Below, piece after piece: positions 7,716 to 15,823 of a stretch of 33,005 nt of DNA. Position 1 is the first letter of the stretch; every line of letters begins with the position of its first letter. A program made the translations under genes and the position numbers. The notes beneath the pieces were generated by a model. That model was not told where the DNA came from and made no database searches. It saw only the letters and a program-made list of their open reading frames with translations. Source of the stretch: Clostridiales bacterium (GTDB taxonomy: Bacteria > Bacillota > Clostridia > Christensenellales > Aristaeellaceae). The stretch lies in NCBI GenBank assembly GCA_015056245.1, contig SVGQ01000024.1, positions 1 through 33,005 on the forward strand, in the 5' to 3' direction.

Positions 7716-8639
7716 TCATTCTCCGTTATCCGTCAGGAAAGCTGCTGCCTGATTGACGGCCTCCACCGCTGCTGTGGAAGAAATCGTTGCACCGGAGAGC
7801 AACTCCACATCGCCTGCCTGAATGGGCGGTGTTTTGCCGATGAATTGGGAGGTGAAGCTTTCCTCCATCACTCTGGTTCCCACTCCTACTGTCTCCATCA
7901 TCCGCTCGCCGCCGATACGGAGATCGCTGATGGCACCCTTCTCATCCAACGTCAGCCGAACCAATACCGGCCCGGCATAACCGATTACGCTGGCATTGGC
8001 GGTTCGTCCGCCCTCTGTCTGTACGGCTGCAGCCGGATTCTGCGTCTGGGTGGGCTTCTCCGACACCATGGCATGATCCGAGCCTGGCGCAGCCTGTCCC
8101 TGCCCCAGATGCGCTTTCAGGGTATCCACTGCCTGATTGGTACCTTCTACAACGGCTGTGGAAGTGATGGTAGCCCCGGAGATACCTTCGATCTCCTTTC
8201 CCAAGGCAAGCGGGGGCTGCTTTCCCTGAAACTGACCGGTGAAAGCTGGCTCCTTCGCTTTGGAGCCAAGGCCTTCTGTTTCCTTGAATTCGCTTCCGCC
8301 CACCCGAATGCCCCGCAGCACAAAGTCCGGTTCCATGCCCACGATCACCTCCACCGGACCTGCATAGCCCTGCGAAGCGATGGTTGCAGCATATCCGACG
8401 GTGTCCCCTGCTTTTTTGACAGCATAAGCTGATTGCAATTCTTCTCCATCCGTTAGGGTGATGGCTTCGAAATCATCTGCCTCCGGGAAAAGTTCCATCA
8501 ATGCGCCATGAGCCCGTTCCATATTCTGCTGGCGGATCGGGCCTTCCGTCACCTGATTGGTCATTGCCAACGCAACCGCTGCCAAAGCTGCAATCACTGT
8601 CAGCACCAGCCATCCAGCCCATTTTTTCTGTTTATCCAT
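7716..8639 (-). CDS. Membrane-anchored protein with two FMN-binding (RnfG/NqrC-type) domains
   Basis: The 307-aa protein starts with a single anchor helix (about 8-26) and then carries two FMN_bind domains. Each ends in a flavinylation-type motif: EGISGATITSTAVV with SGAT at 154-157, and LLSGATISSTAAV with SGAT at 282-285. In RnfG and NqrC the Thr of SGAT carries covalent FMN added by ApbE. The domains are joined by a Pro/Gln/Ala-rich linker (about 178-212). No other rnf/nqr genes or apbE occur in the window, so it is probably a stand-alone extracytoplasmic flavoprotein. The start at 8639 has AAAGGGGGGA about 10 nt upstream. It is transcribed away from spoIIE, and the Spo0A-like gene follows after 98 bp, perhaps in one transcript. 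Confidence 0.85.
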   Translation of the reverse strand: MDKQKKWAGWLVLTVIAALAAVALAMTNQVTEGPIRQQNMERAHGALMELFPEADDFEAITLTDGEELQSAYAVKKAGDTVGYAATIASQGYAGPVEVIVGMEPDFVLRGIRVGGSEFKETEGLGSKAKEPAFTGQFQGKQPPLALGKEIEGISGATITSTAVVEGTNQAVDTLKAHLGQGQAAPGSDHAMVSEKPTQTQNPAAAVQTEGGRTANASVIGYAGPVLVRLTLDEKGAISDLRIGGERMMETVGVGTRVMEESFTSQFIGKTPPIQAGDVELLSGATISSTAAVEAVNQAAAFLTDNGE

Positions 8640-8713
8640 TCTGAACAGTCCCCCCTTTATTCTTCGGGCATAGCATGAACCCAAGCGCAAAGGACTATGC
8701 ACCGTGCAAAAGG

Positions 8714-8788
8714 CGTCGAAGTTTCAGGAACAGCCGACAGATTTTGCACCCCGAATCGACAGATGCGCCATTTCTCCATGATTATACT
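8714..8788 (+). promoter_or_regulatory. Predicted Spo0A-activated spoIIE promoter
   Basis: A -35-like TCGACA (8756-8761) and a -10 TATACT (8783-8788) are separated by 21 bp, too far for an ordinary sigma-A promoter but the same spacing as the Spo0A-dependent B. subtilis spoIIE promoter (spoIIG has 22). A 0A-like box, ATCGACA (8755-8761, 6/7), overlaps the -35. CGTCGAA (8714-8720, 6/7) and GCCGACA (8733-8739, 5/7) lie upstream. An 8-bp inverted repeat (GTGCAAAA 8704-8711, TTTTGCAC 8742-8749) encloses the upstream boxes. Confidence 0.65.
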
Positions 8789-8820
8789 GCCTGTATACTT
8801 GTCACAGGAGGATGTATACC

Positions 8821-11145
8821 ATGATTCCTTCCCAGCAACCAGCGCAGACGCGCAGATCATGGCAGGAGACACTCCGGGAGTGGACAGCCTCCCTCAGCGC
8901 CATGCGACGCGCCATTTTCCCTGCGTTTTGCTCCTTTCTTTGTTTTTTCCTGCTGCCTTTTATCCGTTGGTTTCAGATTCCCTCCCCCTTTGCAGCTGCT
9001 CTTTTGCCGGCTAGCAAAGAAAAACCCAGCTGGATTTCGCTGCTGGGACTCGGCCTGTCCCTGACGCTGCGCCTGTGCTGGGGAATCACTCCGGATTTAT
9101 GGCAATACATAGGATGCGCCCTGTTATGGCTTGTACTGCAAGTCTGCCGCCCGGAAACCGATATTCAAGCTGCTCTGTTCTGTTTGTTTGCGCTGCTTCC
9201 GCGCCTGATCGCTGCCTGTTTGAACGAAAACCTCTGGGATGCCGTATTGGCTGCCGCCGCCCTGCCTATGGGCATGTTATCAGCCTTTGTGCTGCATAAC
9301 GGATTGGAGGAATGGCGGCAATGCTGCGCCCAACCCCGTGCCCGGGAGAAGCTGGGCGTGCTGGTGCTCTGTTTGCTGCTGATTGCGGCATCAGGCTTTT
9401 TCAGACTCGGACCAGTCAATCTGGGGCATTTGCTCGCCGTATGTACCACTCTGACGGCAGCAACTGTGAACGGCTCAGCCTATGGTGCGGCAGCGGGTCT
9501 GTTCTGCGGGGTTTCGCTGGTTATGGGCGGTCACGACTACCGAATGGTATTCCCGCTGTGCTTGTGCGGCTTTGTCTGCGGTCTCCGGCTGCTTGTCCGC
9601 AGACCGCTTTGCTTTGTTCCGGTCACCATCGCCGCCTGTTTGCTGACCGCCTTCCTGACCCCTGCCAACAGTCAGCCCATTCATTGGGTATCCGGCCTGT
9701 GCGGCAGTCTGTTTACCGCATTGCAGCCCCGATTGTTCAAAGAAAAGGCAGAATTGTATCTGAGCAGCAGCCTGCCGGGAAACGCCCGGATGGAAAACGA
9801 TTTTGTGAGCCAGCGCATTGCGCACATGCAGGATGCTGTCAACGAGATCGCCAGAGCCTTGCCCAAGCCGTCAGGTAACCAGGTAGGCGACGGAGAAGCT
9901 CTGGGAGCGCTGCTTTGCGCAAAATGCAGCAATCGGGAGTTGTGCTGGGGGCGCAGCCGCCGCAACACAGAACAAATGCTGGCTCAAAGCATGGAACAGG
10001 TACGCAAGGGGCATCGGGTAACAGAAGAGGATCTGCCCACACTGGAACAACATGGCTGTCTTCGCGCAGAGGCCATCCAGCAGACAGCCCAACAGGCGCT
10101 GATTGACCAGAAGAAACGCCTGCACCGACTCAGCCGCGCTGCGTATGAACAGACGCTGACGCTGACCCATCTTTCTGCCATGAGCGGTACTTTGGGCGAG
10201 TTGAGCGCACTGGCGGCAGGCCAAAGTGTGGGCGATCTGCAGGCTGCTCACGTGATCCGGCTGGCGATGGACGAGTTGCGCTTTCCTGCCCGGCTATGCT
10301 ATGCCAGGCGGGTAGACGGGCATCTGCAAGCTGCTCTGGAAATGGAGACTCTTCTGCCCAGCCGCAAAGCCATCGGACATCTGCTGAATCATCTGGACCG
10401 CACAGAGGACCTGCAGCTTTCCATCAGCCGGGTGGAACGGGGACGGGTGGAACTGGAAGAAACGCCCGTATACAGTGCGGCAGTGGGCACAGCGTCCCTG
10501 TGTGCAGGGCAAAACGAAAAAGCCGTCTGCGGAGACAGCTGCATTGCCAAGCGCTGCGAAGGCGGGCGGCTGCTGATGGTGCTGTGCGACGGCATGGGCC
10601 ACGGTGAAAGCGCCCACATACAAAGTGAAAAAACGCTGGAGCTGCTCATGCTGCTTCTGGAAGCTGGATACACCCGCAGACAGGCGATCACCGCAGTCAA
10701 CGGCATTATGCTCAGTCAAGGCAGCGATGAAGAATGCTTCACCACGGTGGATCTGTGCGATGTGGACTTATGGAACGGCGCAGTGATCTGTGAAAAACTC
10801 GGAGCCTGCCCCACATGGGTGGTACGGGGCGAACACCTGAAAAAAGTAGAAGCCTCCTCGCTGCCCTTGGGCATTCTGGAGGAGGCCATGCCTTGCCATG
10901 CGGAGTATACCCTCCACAGCGGCGATATTCTGCTGATGATGAGCGACGGTGTGATGGATGCTTTTCGGGATGAGCAGGAACTTCGTCATGCCATCGTCGA
11001 AAGTATCTTTATCCAGCCGCAGCGGATGGCTGATGCGCTGCTTCGCAATGCGCTGCTGGCCAGCGGGGACCGTCCCCGGGATGATATGTCTGTCATGGTT
11101 ATGCTGATGCTGAATCGACAGCAGATTTCGCCAAGCCATCGATGA
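8821..11145 (+). CDS. spoIIE: Stage II sporulation protein E (SpoIIE), PP2C-type phosphatase
   Basis: The 774-aa protein has the SpoIIE layout: an N-terminal half with about ten hydrophobic segments (roughly 25-300), a central region with a CAKCSNRELCWG cysteine cluster near 365, and a C-terminal PP2C phosphatase domain. Metal-binding acidic residues are visible: DGMGHGE at Asp590, SDGVMDAF at Asp709 and DDMSVMV at Asp754/755. In B. subtilis SpoIIE sits at the polar septum with FtsZ and dephosphorylates SpoIIAA, switching on sigma-F in the forespore. The length is close to the 827 aa of B. subtilis. The ATG at 8821 is 9 nt from AGGAGG; the ATG at 8812 touches the ribosome site and was rejected. 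The last 47 bp overlap a convergent XRE gene. Confidence 0.95.
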   Translation: MIPSQQPAQTRRSWQETLREWTASLSAMRRAIFPAFCSFLCFFLLPFIRWFQIPSPFAAALLPASKEKPSWISLLGLGLSLTLRLCWGITPDLWQYIGCALLWLVLQVCRPETDIQAALFCLFALLPRLIAACLNENLWDAVLAAAALPMGMLSAFVLHNGLEEWRQCCAQPRAREKLGVLVLCLLLIAASGFFRLGPVNLGHLLAVCTTLTAATVNGSAYGAAAGLFCGVSLVMGGHDYRMVFPLCLCGFVCGLRLLVRRPLCFVPVTIAACLLTAFLTPANSQPIHWVSGLCGSLFTALQPRLFKEKAELYLSSSLPGNARMENDFVSQRIAHMQDAVNEIARALPKPSGNQVGDGEALGALLCAKCSNRELCWGRSRRNTEQMLAQSMEQVRKGHRVTEEDLPTLEQHGCLRAEAIQQTAQQALIDQKKRLHRLSRAAYEQTLTLTHLSAMSGTLGELSALAAGQSVGDLQAAHVIRLAMDELRFPARLCYARRVDGHLQAALEMETLLPSRKAIGHLLNHLDRTEDLQLSISRVERGRVELEETPVYSAAVGTASLCAGQNEKAVCGDSCIAKRCEGGRLLMVLCDGMGHGESAHIQSEKTLELLMLLLEAGYTRRQAITAVNGIMLSQGSDEECFTTVDLCDVDLWNGAVICEKLGACPTWVVRGEHLKKVEASSLPLGILEEAMPCHAEYTLHSGDILLMMSDGVMDAFRDEQELRHAIVESIFIQPQRMADALLRNALLASGDRPRDDMSVMVMLMLNRQQISPSHR

Positions 11146-11425
11146 TCTCTCCGGCGCTCGAAAGAAGCTGCCGGAGCTGCTGCAACTGCTGGCTGTCCAC
11201 CTTTTCCTTGCTGGCATCAGCCTGCGGAAAGATCAGCGCATCCAGCGAAACCTCCAATTGGCGGCTGATGGCTACCACCGTCTCCAAACTGGCGTGACGG
11301 CTGCCCCGCTCAATATGACCAATATGGGCGGCAGACAGGCCAAGTGCATCAGCCAGTTCACCCCGGCTCAGACCCTTCGCTCTTCTGTAATGCCGTATCT
11401 GCTTGCCCATATAGCAATAATCCAA
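11099..11425 (-). CDS. XRE-family helix-turn-helix regulator
   Basis: The 108-aa protein begins with a canonical HTH_3 domain: GKQIRHYRRAKGLSRGELAD, ALGLSAAHIGHIERGSRHAS and LETVVAISRQLEVSLDAL (about 7-65). A C-terminal helical tail probably serves dimerisation. A TTG start at 11425 is chosen because AGGTGGG precedes it, the promoter ends 28 bp upstream, and MDY-x-x-(hydrophobic)G is a common start in this family; the ATG at 11410 has no ribosome site. It is divergent from a second XRE gene, and the two share one control region. Its 3' end overlaps spoIIE by 47 bp. The target genes are unknown apart from likely self-regulation. Confidence 0.87.
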   Translation of the reverse strand: MDYCYMGKQIRHYRRAKGLSRGELADALGLSAAHIGHIERGSRHASLETVVAISRQLEVSLDALIFPQADASKEKVDSQQLQQLRQLLSSAGEIIDGLAKSAVDSASA

Positions 11426-11452
11426 GGTTCATCCCACCTGTGCTTTTTGTTC

Positions 11453-11494
11453 ATCATAGTACTATTTGTCCTATCCGTCAAGGGCAAATATGAC
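11453..11494. promoter_or_regulatory. Overlapping divergent promoters and operator of the XRE pair
   Basis: On the minus strand, TTGACG (11476-11481), a 17-bp spacer and TATGAT (11453-11458) form a strong promoter for the 11425 gene. On the plus strand, TTGTCC (11466-11471), 17 bp and TATGAC (11489-11494) serve the 11519 gene, so the two promoters face and overlap each other. Two symmetric elements cover them: the perfect palindrome ATAGTACTAT (11456-11465) and an inverted repeat ATTTGTCC/GGGCAAAT (11464-11471 with 11482-11489). Both are plausible XRE operators. Confidence 0.7.
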
Positions 11495-11518
11495 ATGATT
11501 TTCTCAGGGGTGATGTGT

Positions 11519-11746
11519 ATGAGCCACCTGCGAAGCATACGGCTCGCCCGCAGATTGACTCAAGTTGCCGTGTATGTTGCCACAGGCATCGACCAGAGCC
11601 TGCTGTCCAAATACGAACGGGGCGTACGGATTCCTTCTACGGGCGATTTGCTGCTTCTGGCTGAGCTTTACAAGACCAGTCTGGACTACCTGATGGAACG
11701 AACAGACATCATCGACCCCTACCCTCCCAAAAAACGGCAGAAATGA
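11519..11746 (+). CDS. Small XRE-family helix-turn-helix regulator
   Basis: The 75-aa protein is almost entirely an HTH_3 domain: MSHLRSIRLARRLTQVAV, YVATGIDQSLLSKYERGVRI and PSTGDLLLLAELYKTSLDYL, followed by the short tail MERTDIIDPYPPKKRQK. It matches the minimal Cro/CI-like repressors of Firmicutes. AGGGG lies about 8 nt upstream of the ATG at 11519; the ATG at 11513 overlaps that site. It is divergent from the 108-aa XRE gene and shares its operator region, a toggle-like arrangement. No phage or toxin gene is next to the pair. Confidence 0.85.
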   Translation: MSHLRSIRLARRLTQVAVYVATGIDQSLLSKYERGVRIPSTGDLLLLAELYKTSLDYLMERTDIIDPYPPKKRQK

Positions 11747-12021
11747 TAGGTGTACCCTTCTTTTCCTGGCTTTACACCAACAACCAGAATACAGAAGTTC
11801 GACGTTGATCTGACAACGTCGCAGACTGTCGAAAAACCCATACTTCTGTTCAAAAGTCGCACATCTTGCACCTTCGGTGCTCGCTGTGCTTGCTGAAAAG
11901 CGCTGCGGCGCAAGGTTTTGTGGGCTCTGCCCACACCCGGCAGGAAACTGAGTTTCCTGCACCTTCCCCTTTTTTGACAACCCCCGACGTTGATCTGACA
12001 ACGTCGTTTTTTGATACAGAA
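11747..12021. repeat. Second hairpin island with duplicated palindrome
   Basis: This 326-bp gap has no gene and is almost entirely inverted repeats: 11800-11821 (CGACGTTG/CAACGTCG), 11868-11880 (GCACC-TTC-GGTGC), 11919-11935 (TGTGGGC/GCCCACA), 11940-11960 (9-bp stem around CAGGAAAC) and 11985-12006, an exact second copy of the first 22-nt palindrome 185 bp away. CAGAAGT and ACTTCTG outside the first copy extend it into a larger imperfect palindrome. The block resembles the island at 1-199 in style. It may be a REP- or MITE-like element; no transposase is present. Confidence 0.55.
11985..12012 (+). terminator. Intrinsic terminator downstream of the 75-aa XRE gene
   Basis: The second copy of the 22-nt palindrome (8-bp stem, 6-nt loop) is followed directly by six T at 12007-12012, the standard intrinsic-terminator pattern on the plus strand. 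The first copy at 11800-11821 lacks the T run. Confidence 0.75.
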
Positions 12022-12050
12022 AACCCCGGCGCAATCGCTGCGCCGGGGTT
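12022..12050 (-). terminator. Intrinsic terminator of the SdrD-repeat gene
   Basis: A perfect 12-bp GC-rich stem (12022-12033 with 12039-12050, 5-nt loop) lies 23 bp after the stop at 12073. On the minus strand it runs into TTTTCTGT. Confidence 0.85.
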
Positions 12051-12072
12051 GCAAAGGATCCGATCAGGCCCA

Positions 12073-15000
12073 TTACCGCATGGTTTCCTGCATATACGTA
12101 TACTGGGCATTCCAGCTGGACCAGTTGCGGGTGGGTTCCTCAGGCAGCTGAGGCATCTGCTGCCCGGGCAGGAGCATGTAGCCCAAATCAAAATCATTGG
12201 TCACACTGCCGCTTTCCACACTGAACTCATCACTCTGGGCGCTTTGTCCATCGCCGCTGGTGAGGCAGCTGGAAATGATCCGCAACTGAGGAACCGGTGT
12301 GGTGATGGTCAGTTCCGGATAAGCAGATGCCCGAAGGGTGTAGTTGCCGGGATAGACCACATCAAACTGATAATAGCCATGCAAATCGGTGGTGGTTTCA
12401 TAAACCACTTGCCCCTGCTGGAGCAACTGAACCGTCACTCCTGGCAGACGCCGTTCGCTGCCGTCCAGCAGGCCGTTGGCGTTCTCATCCACCCAAGCCA
12501 GATCGCCCACCTTGGCGGTACGGATGTAGAGCACATTCTCGCTGAGCCGGTGCTCCGCCATTTTCAGGGTGATAACGCTGCTGAAGCCATCATCTGTCTG
12601 AATAATGCTGGCACCCTGCGGATAATGGTTATCATCCGGGCGCACAAAAATCGCATTCTCAGCCAAAGCCGCCTGAATACGGTAGTCGCCGGGCCACAGC
12701 CCATCAAAGCGGTAGGAACCATTTTCGTCGCTGGTGGTGGCTGCAAGGACCGCATTGCTGCTGTCCAGCAGCGTGACCGCCACACCGGCTACCGGTTGCT
12801 GGCCTGCCGCATCGTACAGGGACAAGCTGCCGCCAATGCTGGTGCGGCTCACCAAGGCAGTGCTGAGGCCGCTGAGCTGCTGGCCTTCCGTTACGGTGAC
12901 ACCGTTCTGTTCCATGGCAGCGCCGCTGAAACGGAAGGTGGAGTCCACCACCTTGGCAGGTTCTGCCTGCGCGGGCAGGGCAAAGCGCACAGTGTACGTA
13001 CCCGGGCGAACACTGTCAAAGGCGAAGCCGTTTTCATTGCTGAATACCGTCTGGCTTTCGCCATTGGCTTCATTGACCAGTTCCATCTGAATGCCCGTCA
13101 TCATGCGTTCGTTGGTTTCGCTTTGACCATTGTTGTTTTCATCCAGACGGATCTCGCCAGCAATGGCGGCAGGCTGTACTGCCCCAAAGGCCGCTGGCTG
13201 GCGGCTGATCAAGTCGCTCCACGGGCAAAGAACAGTCTGCTCTGCCTGAGGCTGCAAAATCAGGTTATCTGCGTTGCTGCTGGCAATATAGCCCTGAGGC
13301 ATGGTCAGGGTCAGCTGATAATCCGACGGACGGATATCCCGGATGGAGAATCTGCCGTCCGCATCTGCAGTGGCTTCATATTCGTTGGTGCCATTGCTCA
13401 GCAGCAGCGTTACGCCTGCAAGGGATGCCTCTTGGGCATCCTGCTGGCCATTGGCATTAACATCGTGGAAAGCCACGCCTTCCAGTGTGCCCAGTGTGAC
13501 TGCACCTACCAGCGGATAAGCTACGTTTTCACCCATGGTAACAGCGAAACCGGTCGTTTCCGTCTCGGAATCCACATGGGCCAGCGTATTGCCGCCTTCG
13601 GTCACCCGGGCCATCTCGGTGTTCTCCGGCAGCTGGAAGGTAAGCGTATAGTCTCCGGGCATAACGCCGTCAAACAGGTAGCTACCGTCATCCCCCACAG
13701 GACGCACCAGATCGATTTCGCCATCAGCAGACAGCAGGCGCACTTTCACCGTATTCAGGCCAAATTCGCCCTCGTCCTGCAAGCCATTGTCATTGATATC
13801 GTGGAATACCACACCGCTGACGGTTCCCGCAGGCAGCATACCCGCATTCACGCCGGTCATTTCCTGAGCCATCACGATCTCAAAAGGATCGGATACGCCA
13901 AAGCCATCGATCAGCTCCCGGATATAGCTGCCGCCTTCCTCGGCGGGACGCAGGCGGGTGAAACCATATGTTTTGTTACGCTGTACCTGCAGGGTATAGG
14001 TACCCGGCATGACACCGCTGATCGTATACACGCCTTTGGCAGCGCTCTGGGTCTGGGCAGCGATGTTGCCCTGCTCATCCACCAACTGTACTTTGAGACC
14101 GGAGAAGGTGCGCTCCTTGGCATCTTTCTTGCCGTTGTAATCCGCATCCTCAAACAGCACGCCGGATATGGTGGCTTGCTTGACCACGCCCACCTGTACC
14201 GCCACATTGCTGCCGCTGGTAACGGTGATCGGCTCCACGCGATTCTCTCTGGAAGTACCGTTCTGGATGAAACGATTGCCCTCCACGCCATCCTCCTGCG
14301 GCAGACGGCTGAACATGCTGCCATCCTGCGGCAAAACAGCCCGCAGACGGTAATCGCTGCTGCGCAGACCCACCAGTTCAAACAAACCGTCCGCACCGGT
14401 GACCACTTTGCCCATGGAGTCAGAAGTGCTGATCTTGATCACTTCAAGGGTCACATCGGCATAGCCGGGTTCATCATCATCCCGGATGCCGTCATAGTCC
14501 ATATCATAGAACGCCACGCCGCTGATGGTGCCGTTCTGAATCACGCCTACATTTTTATCCACCTGACGCTTGGTGGGGCTGACAGGGAATTCGCGCACCA
14601 GCGTTTCGCCGGTGAACACACTGCGCAAGTCACCGCCGCTCTTGGTATAGCGGGCGTACATCAGGCCATCCGGCAGCTCGGCTGTGAAAATATAGGTGTC
14701 GGACGGCAGCAGATCGAAGAAATAGGTGCCGTCTTCATTGCTGGTAAGCTCAAACACATTGCCGGTCTTTTTGCCTTCCAGCCGCAGGCTCACGCCGCCC
14801 ACGCCCGGGTCGGTTTCATCCATGAGACCGTTGTTATCCGCATCCTCGAACACTTTGCCGCTGAAGGTGCCCACAGCCATCAAGCCAGCGCCCAGAGAAA
14901 CAGGGGTGCCTGCTTCAAAAGTGAAGGGGTCGCTGATAGCCACACGGCTGCCGCTGGCTCCCACAATGCTGTCGCCTTTTTCAAAATTGGTTCCCTTCAC

Positions 15001-15663
15001 GCAGAAACCAAAGCCTTCCGGCGCGGTAATGCGCAGCGTATAGGTGCCGGGCAAAAAGCCGCCCAGAGACAACAGACCTTTTTTGACGGTCTCTCCGCTG
15101 GCGATGACAGCTTCGCCATCCAGCAGTTCAACCAGCACGCCCTTTACGCCCTCATCATACTGACCTTTTTTACCATCGGAGTTGCGGTCTTCGTATACGG
15201 TCATTTCCAGAGAAGCTGCCGCGCCAAGGCTGATGTCCACCACCTTGCTTTCGCCGGGACGAGCAGAAAGCGTCAGCACGTTGCTCTGCTTATCCTCGCT
15301 GCCCTGCACGGATTCGGGGTTCCCATCCACAGCCAGCACAGCATAATCCGCTGCGGTGGTGGAGGAACGGATACAGTACTCTCCCGCATCCATTACGACG
15401 AACTGATACAGGCCGTATTCATCCGTTTCGGTTGCGTCCACTTCCTGCCATGCATCGCCCACGTACTGATACAGGCGTACCGGCAGACCGCTCATAAGGG
15501 GCTCGCCCTCATCGCAGAACAAATTCTGATTGTCATCCACAAAGGCGCAGCCACTGATGGTTGCGTCGTCTTCCGCTACAGCAACAGTACTCAGCAGCAG
15601 CACAGCCGCAAGCACCAGCGCCAGCAGGCGCTTTGTATCCATATGATGGGCGGTACGGTTCAT
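12073..15663 (-). CDS. Large secreted protein of ten SdrD-B-like repeats
   Basis: The 1196-aa protein has an N-terminal signal peptide (hydrophobic stretch LLALVLAAVLLLSTVAVAE) followed by ten Ig-like repeats of about 110 residues starting near 35, 152, 266, 379, 498, 615, 726, 834, 943 and 1051. Most begin with a (V/I)SGxxFxDxNxNGxxDxxE calcium-binding loop, for example VFEDADNNGLMD, FHDINDNGLQDEGE and WVDENANGLLDGSE, and end in a PGxYTL strand. The second and eighth copies are divergent, and the ninth (LYDAAGQQPVAGV) has lost the loop. Such repeats form stiff stalks in staphylococcal Sdr adhesins. There is no LPxTG, no C-terminal membrane helix and no recognisable ligand domain, so anchoring is unclear. 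The start at 15663 follows GGAGGAG. The gene is monocistronic between its own promoter and terminator. Confidence 0.88.
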   Translation of the reverse strand: MNRTAHHMDTKRLLALVLAAVLLLSTVAVAEDDATISGCAFVDDNQNLFCDEGEPLMSGLPVRLYQYVGDAWQEVDATETDEYGLYQFVVMDAGEYCIRSSTTAADYAVLAVDGNPESVQGSEDKQSNVLTLSARPGESKVVDISLGAAASLEMTVYEDRNSDGKKGQYDEGVKGVLVELLDGEAVIASGETVKKGLLSLGGFLPGTYTLRITAPEGFGFCVKGTNFEKGDSIVGASGSRVAISDPFTFEAGTPVSLGAGLMAVGTFSGKVFEDADNNGLMDETDPGVGGVSLRLEGKKTGNVFELTSNEDGTYFFDLLPSDTYIFTAELPDGLMYARYTKSGGDLRSVFTGETLVREFPVSPTKRQVDKNVGVIQNGTISGVAFYDMDYDGIRDDDEPGYADVTLEVIKISTSDSMGKVVTGADGLFELVGLRSSDYRLRAVLPQDGSMFSRLPQEDGVEGNRFIQNGTSRENRVEPITVTSGSNVAVQVGVVKQATISGVLFEDADYNGKKDAKERTFSGLKVQLVDEQGNIAAQTQSAAKGVYTISGVMPGTYTLQVQRNKTYGFTRLRPAEEGGSYIRELIDGFGVSDPFEIVMAQEMTGVNAGMLPAGTVSGVVFHDINDNGLQDEGEFGLNTVKVRLLSADGEIDLVRPVGDDGSYLFDGVMPGDYTLTFQLPENTEMARVTEGGNTLAHVDSETETTGFAVTMGENVAYPLVGAVTLGTLEGVAFHDVNANGQQDAQEASLAGVTLLLSNGTNEYEATADADGRFSIRDIRPSDYQLTLTMPQGYIASSNADNLILQPQAEQTVLCPWSDLISRQPAAFGAVQPAAIAGEIRLDENNNGQSETNERMMTGIQMELVNEANGESQTVFSNENGFAFDSVRPGTYTVRFALPAQAEPAKVVDSTFRFSGAAMEQNGVTVTEGQQLSGLSTALVSRTSIGGSLSLYDAAGQQPVAGVAVTLLDSSNAVLAATTSDENGSYRFDGLWPGDYRIQAALAENAIFVRPDDNHYPQGASIIQTDDGFSSVITLKMAEHRLSENVLYIRTAKVGDLAWVDENANGLLDGSERRLPGVTVQLLQQGQVVYETTTDLHGYYQFDVVYPGNYTLRASAYPELTITTPVPQLRIISSCLTSGDGQSAQSDEFSVESGSVTNDFDLGYMLLPGQQMPQLPEEPTRNWSSWNAQYTYMQETMR

Positions 15664-15707
15664 CCGTTTCTCTCCTCCGCTGTTCAAATACTGATTCACC
15701 ATCTTTC

Positions 15708-15736
15708 ATAGTACCGCATAGGACTTGCTTTGTCAA
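15708..15736 (-). promoter_or_regulatory. Sigma-A-type promoter of the SdrD-repeat gene
   Basis: On the minus strand, a perfect -35 TTGACA (15731-15736), a 17-bp spacer and -10 TACTAT (15708-15713, 4/6) lie 45 bp upstream of the start codon. Confidence 0.7.
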
Positions 15737-15763
15737 TGAATGCGCGGGATTGTAACAGATACG

Positions 15764-15793
15764 AAAACCCGGCCTCGCGCAAGTAAGGCCGGG
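15764..15793 (-). terminator. Intrinsic terminator of the sugar ABC operon
   Basis: An 8-bp stem CCCGGCCT/AGGCCGGG (15768-15775 with 15786-15793) is followed on the minus strand by TTTT. It separates the permease operon from the SdrD-repeat promoter. Confidence 0.75.
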
Positions 15794-15823
15794 AAAAAGG
15801 AGGCAGGGAATTTCGGTTGGATA

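Noticed and set aside
8812-8820. Alternative spoIIE start at 8812
   Set aside because: This ATG abuts the AGGAGG; the ATG at 8821 has the right 9-nt spacing.
12073-15663. DNA-level tandem repeats or recombination hot spot in the SdrD-like gene
   Set aside because: The ten units are repeats at protein level only; their nucleotide sequences are well diverged.
11866-15711. 1281-codon open frame on the plus strand
   Set aside because: It is antisense to the SdrD-repeat gene, which has clear domain repeats, signal peptide, promoter and terminator. The plus-strand translation is a His/Gly/Ile-rich shadow without recognisable motifs or ribosome site.
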